Assembly (NCBI GenBank): GCA_947624195.1
Contig: CANQJH010000012.1
Coordinates: forward strand, 1-46,660
Source of the DNA: an uncultured Clostridia bacterium
GTDB lineage: Bacteria; Bacillota; Clostridia; TANB77; CAG-508
Length of the DNA stretch: 46,660 bases
Direction of reading: 5' to 3'
The position numbers were made by a program, and so were the translations under genes. The notes beneath the pieces were generated by a model. It was not told where the DNA came from and did no database searches. It saw nothing but the letters and a program-made list of their open reading frames with translations. This document shows positions 44,664-46,660 of this stretch, piece after piece (position 1 is the stretch's first letter; each line of letters starts with the position of its first letter).

Positions 44664-45545
44664 TTATTGTAATTGTTTTGCTACTTCTTCAGCAAAATTT
44701 TCTTCTCTTTTTTCTAGTCCTTCACCTTTTTCGAATCTAGCAAATCTTACAACTTTTCCGTTCTTTTCAGATACCATTTGTCCGACCTTTTTACTTGGAT
44801 CTTTAACAAATTCTTGATCTAATAAGCATATCTCTGAATAGAACTTTCCAAGTCTACCAGCTACTATCTTCTCTGCGACTGCTTCTGGTCTTCCTTCATT
44901 TATTACTTGTGCCTTTAAGATTTCTTTTTCTTTCTCTAATCTATCTGCTGGTACATCTGCTTCACTTAAGAATTCAGGTTTTGCTGCTGCAATTTGCATA
45001 CATACATCTTTTCCAACTGTTTCATCAGCACCTTCTAATTCAACTAGAACACCGATTTTTCCCTCACCATGAATATAACTAACTATCATACCATTTTGAG
45101 TTTCATATCTAACAAATCTTCTAATGTTCATATTTTCTCCAATTGTTGCTATCTTGTTTGTTAAAACCTCTTGTACAGTTAGATTAGAATCTTCTATTGA
45201 TTTTTGAGCTAATAAATCTTCTAAGTCTTTTGGATTATTTAATGCAACTTGTTTAACAACATTTTTTACAAACTCTTGGAAGTCTGTATTTTTAGCAACA
45301 AAGTCTGTTTCAGCATTTACTTCTATTAGAGCTCCTACCTTTTTGTCTTCTGAAACATATGCGTTTACTAAACCTTCTGCTGCTATTCTGTCAGATTTTT
45401 TAGCTGCTTTCATTATTCCTCTTTCACGTAATAATTCTATTGCCTTTTCTTCATTTCCATCTGTCTCTGTCAAAACTTTTTTGCAGTCCATCATACCTGC
45501 ACCTGTTTTTTCTCTTAATTCCTTAACTTGAGCTGCAGTTATCAT
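44664..45545 (-). CDS. tsf: Elongation factor Ts
   Basis: EF-Ts recharges EF-Tu by GDP release. The 293-residue protein starts with the UBA-like domain (AQVKELREKTGAGMMDCKKV) and continues with the core (VNAETDFVAKNTDFQEFV) and dimerisation regions. It follows rpsB by about 85 bases, the near-universal rpsB-tsf pair. Confidence 0.97.
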   Translation of the reverse strand: MITAAQVKELREKTGAGMMDCKKVLTETDGNEEKAIELLRERGIMKAAKKSDRIAAEGLVNAYVSEDKKVGALIEVNAETDFVAKNTDFQEFVKNVVKQVALNNPKDLEDLLAQKSIEDSNLTVQEVLTNKIATIGENMNIRRFVRYETQNGMIVSYIHGEGKIGVLVELEGADETVGKDVCMQIAAAKPEFLSEADVPADRLEKEKEILKAQVINEGRPEAVAEKIVAGRLGKFYSEICLLDQEFVKDPSKKVGQMVSEKNGKVVRFARFEKGEGLEKREENFAEEVAKQLQ

Positions 45546-45629
45546 ACCTTTATCCTCCTTAAAATTATATTATTTTAATTTTGCTTTTTGAAATAATACA
45601 TATTGCTCTTAAGAACTTATCTTTTATAC

Positions 45630-46415
45630 TTATTCCTCTGAGTCTGCTACTACTTCTTCCATTGACTCTGGCTCTTCGCTTACTTCTTGTTCTTCAACTT
45701 GTTCGTCAACGGTTTCAGCAGTTTCTAAGCTTTCGCCTTGTTTTCCTTCAATGATTGCATTTGCCATAACATCAGTAATTAATTTAACTGCTCTTATAGC
45801 ATCATCATTTCCTGGAATAACGTAATCTACATCATTAGGATCACAGTTTGTATCTACTAATCCTATTATTGGAATATTAAGCTTTCTAGCTTCTTGAACA
45901 GCAATGTGTTCTTTCTTTGGATCAACTAAGAATATAACATCTGGAATTTCAGTCATTTCTTTAATTCCACCTAAGTTTTTATTAAGTTTATCCATTTCTT
46001 TTCTTAATAATACAACTTCTTTTTTAGGTAAAACTTCAAAAGTTCCGTTTTGTTCCATTGCTTCTAACTCTGTAAGTCTGTTAATTCTTTTTCTAATTGT
46101 ACCAAAGTTAGTTAAAGTTCCCCCTAACCATCTTTCATTTACATAGAACATACCGCTCTTTTCAGCAGCTTCTTTAACACACTCTTGAGCTTGTTTTTTT
46201 GTTCCTACAAATAGAACTTTCTTTCCTTCCTCTGCTTGCTCTCTCATAAATTCGTAAGCTTCATCTAATTTTTTAGATGTCTTTTGTAAATCGATGATGT
46301 GGATACCATTTCTAGCTTGGAATATATATTCAGCCATTCTAGGATCCCATCTTCTTGTTTGATGTCCAAAATGAACACCAGCTTCTAGTAATTGTTTCAT
46401 TGCAACTACTGCCAT
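45630..46415 (-). CDS. rpsB: Ribosomal protein S2
   Basis: S2 binds the 30S head-body junction with S1 where present. The 261-residue protein starts [20 protein letters not shown] and contains [20 protein letters not shown] and [19 protein letters not shown]. The C terminus is an acidic tail of about 35 residues beyond the core. AAGGAGGAA lies six bases before the ATG at 46415; the in-frame start at 46457 is rejected. Confidence 0.98.
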   Translation of the reverse strand: MAVVAMKQLLEAGVHFGHQTRRWDPRMAEYIFQARNGIHIIDLQKTSKKLDEAYEFMREQAEEGKKVLFVGTKKQAQECVKEAAEKSGMFYVNERWLGGTLTNFGTIRKRINRLTELEAMEQNGTFEVLPKKEVVLLRKEMDKLNKNLGGIKEMTEIPDVIFLVDPKKEHIAVQEARKLNIPIIGLVDTNCDPNDVDYVIPGNDDAIRAVKLITDVMANAIIEGKQGESLETAETVDEQVEEQEVSEEPESMEEVVADSEE

Positions 46416-46528
46416 TTTTAATTCCTCCTTTTTGTTTTGTTCCTCCACAAATATCAATCATATAAAACTACCATTTTTCAGGCATCAATTTCATACTCCA
46501 TTTGTGTGTGTATTTTTCAACGTTTAAT

Positions 46529-46557
46529 ATTGTATCAAATATTCTAATAAATTTCAA
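46529..46557 (-). promoter_or_regulatory. rpsB-tsf promoter
   Basis: Minus strand: TTGAAA (46552-46557), 17-base spacer, TACAAT (46529-46534). The leader to the rpsB ATG is about 107 bases. No known S2 leader fold was recognised. The remaining 100 bases to the window end hold no gene. Confidence 0.65.
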
Positions 46558-46660
46558 GTGTTTTTTGTAAAATATTACATCTGATGTTACAGGATAATGG
46601 TTTTAATAAAGAAAAATACTGAAAGTTAGTTGTTGTAATAGTTTTGCAACAAAAAATTAA

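Overview
The window is very AT-rich and reads as chromosomal DNA of a spore-forming, low-GC member of the Clostridia. The evidence is a set of sporulation genes (sigG, ylmC/ymxH, sigE, spoIIGA, bofA), a division cluster in the Bacillus/Clostridium order (murA-divIB-ylxW-ylxX-sbp-ftsA-ftsZ), AddB-type recombination, RNase J, and A/T-ending codons. Position 1 appears to lie just inside the 5' end of a 16S rRNA gene on the minus strand, with rrn-like promoters behind it. This may therefore be a contig that broke at an rRNA operon. Nearly everything is housekeeping and most genes are on the minus strand.

Layout. 1-842: rRNA upstream region without protein genes. 843-1505: a Fic-domain protein whose catalytic His is replaced by Gln. 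1821-2881 (+): sigG, broken by one extra base, and ylmC/ymxH. 2996-4571 (-): spoIIGA and sigE. 4741-11484 (-): division/cell-wall operon. 11677-20651 (-): smc, a nucleosidase-like gene, an unknown gene, an RluA-type pseudouridine synthase, a methyltransferase, a 34-residue membrane peptide and uvrC. 20808-22628 (+): glmS. 22723-23351 (-): yaaL-like gene and bofA. 23713-25642 (+): serS and engB. 25840-34116 (-): gltX, rnj, addB and ogg. 34191-35756: two damaged genes. 35941-39619 (-): radical SAM gene, rnc, acpP and plsX. 39911-40375 (+): a compositionally foreign cassette with its own promoter and terminator. 40445-46415 (-): rpsB-tsf, rpmG-secE-nusG and rplK-rplA-rplJ-rplL with an L10 leader.

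How it works together. The sporulation genes cover the mother-cell switch: SpoIIGA activates pro-SigE, and BofA restrains pro-SigK processing. They also cover the forespore factor SigG, which is interrupted here. The division operon feeds peptidoglycan precursor synthesis (MurA) and the Z-ring (FtsA, FtsZ, DivIB, Sbp). The ribosomal block is regulated by an L10 leader RNA.

Most unusual items: the GC-rich orphan gene at 39988-40326, sitting where rpoB normally follows rplL; the sigG frameshift and inverted sigG-ylmC order; a scattered REP/MITE-like repeat (1658, 4701, 23423); a 15-bp in-frame minisatellite inside addB; a Fic protein lacking its catalytic His; a plsX leader mini-ORF with a hairpin; and a 5'-truncated ATPase gene behind a consensus promoter and a dyad.
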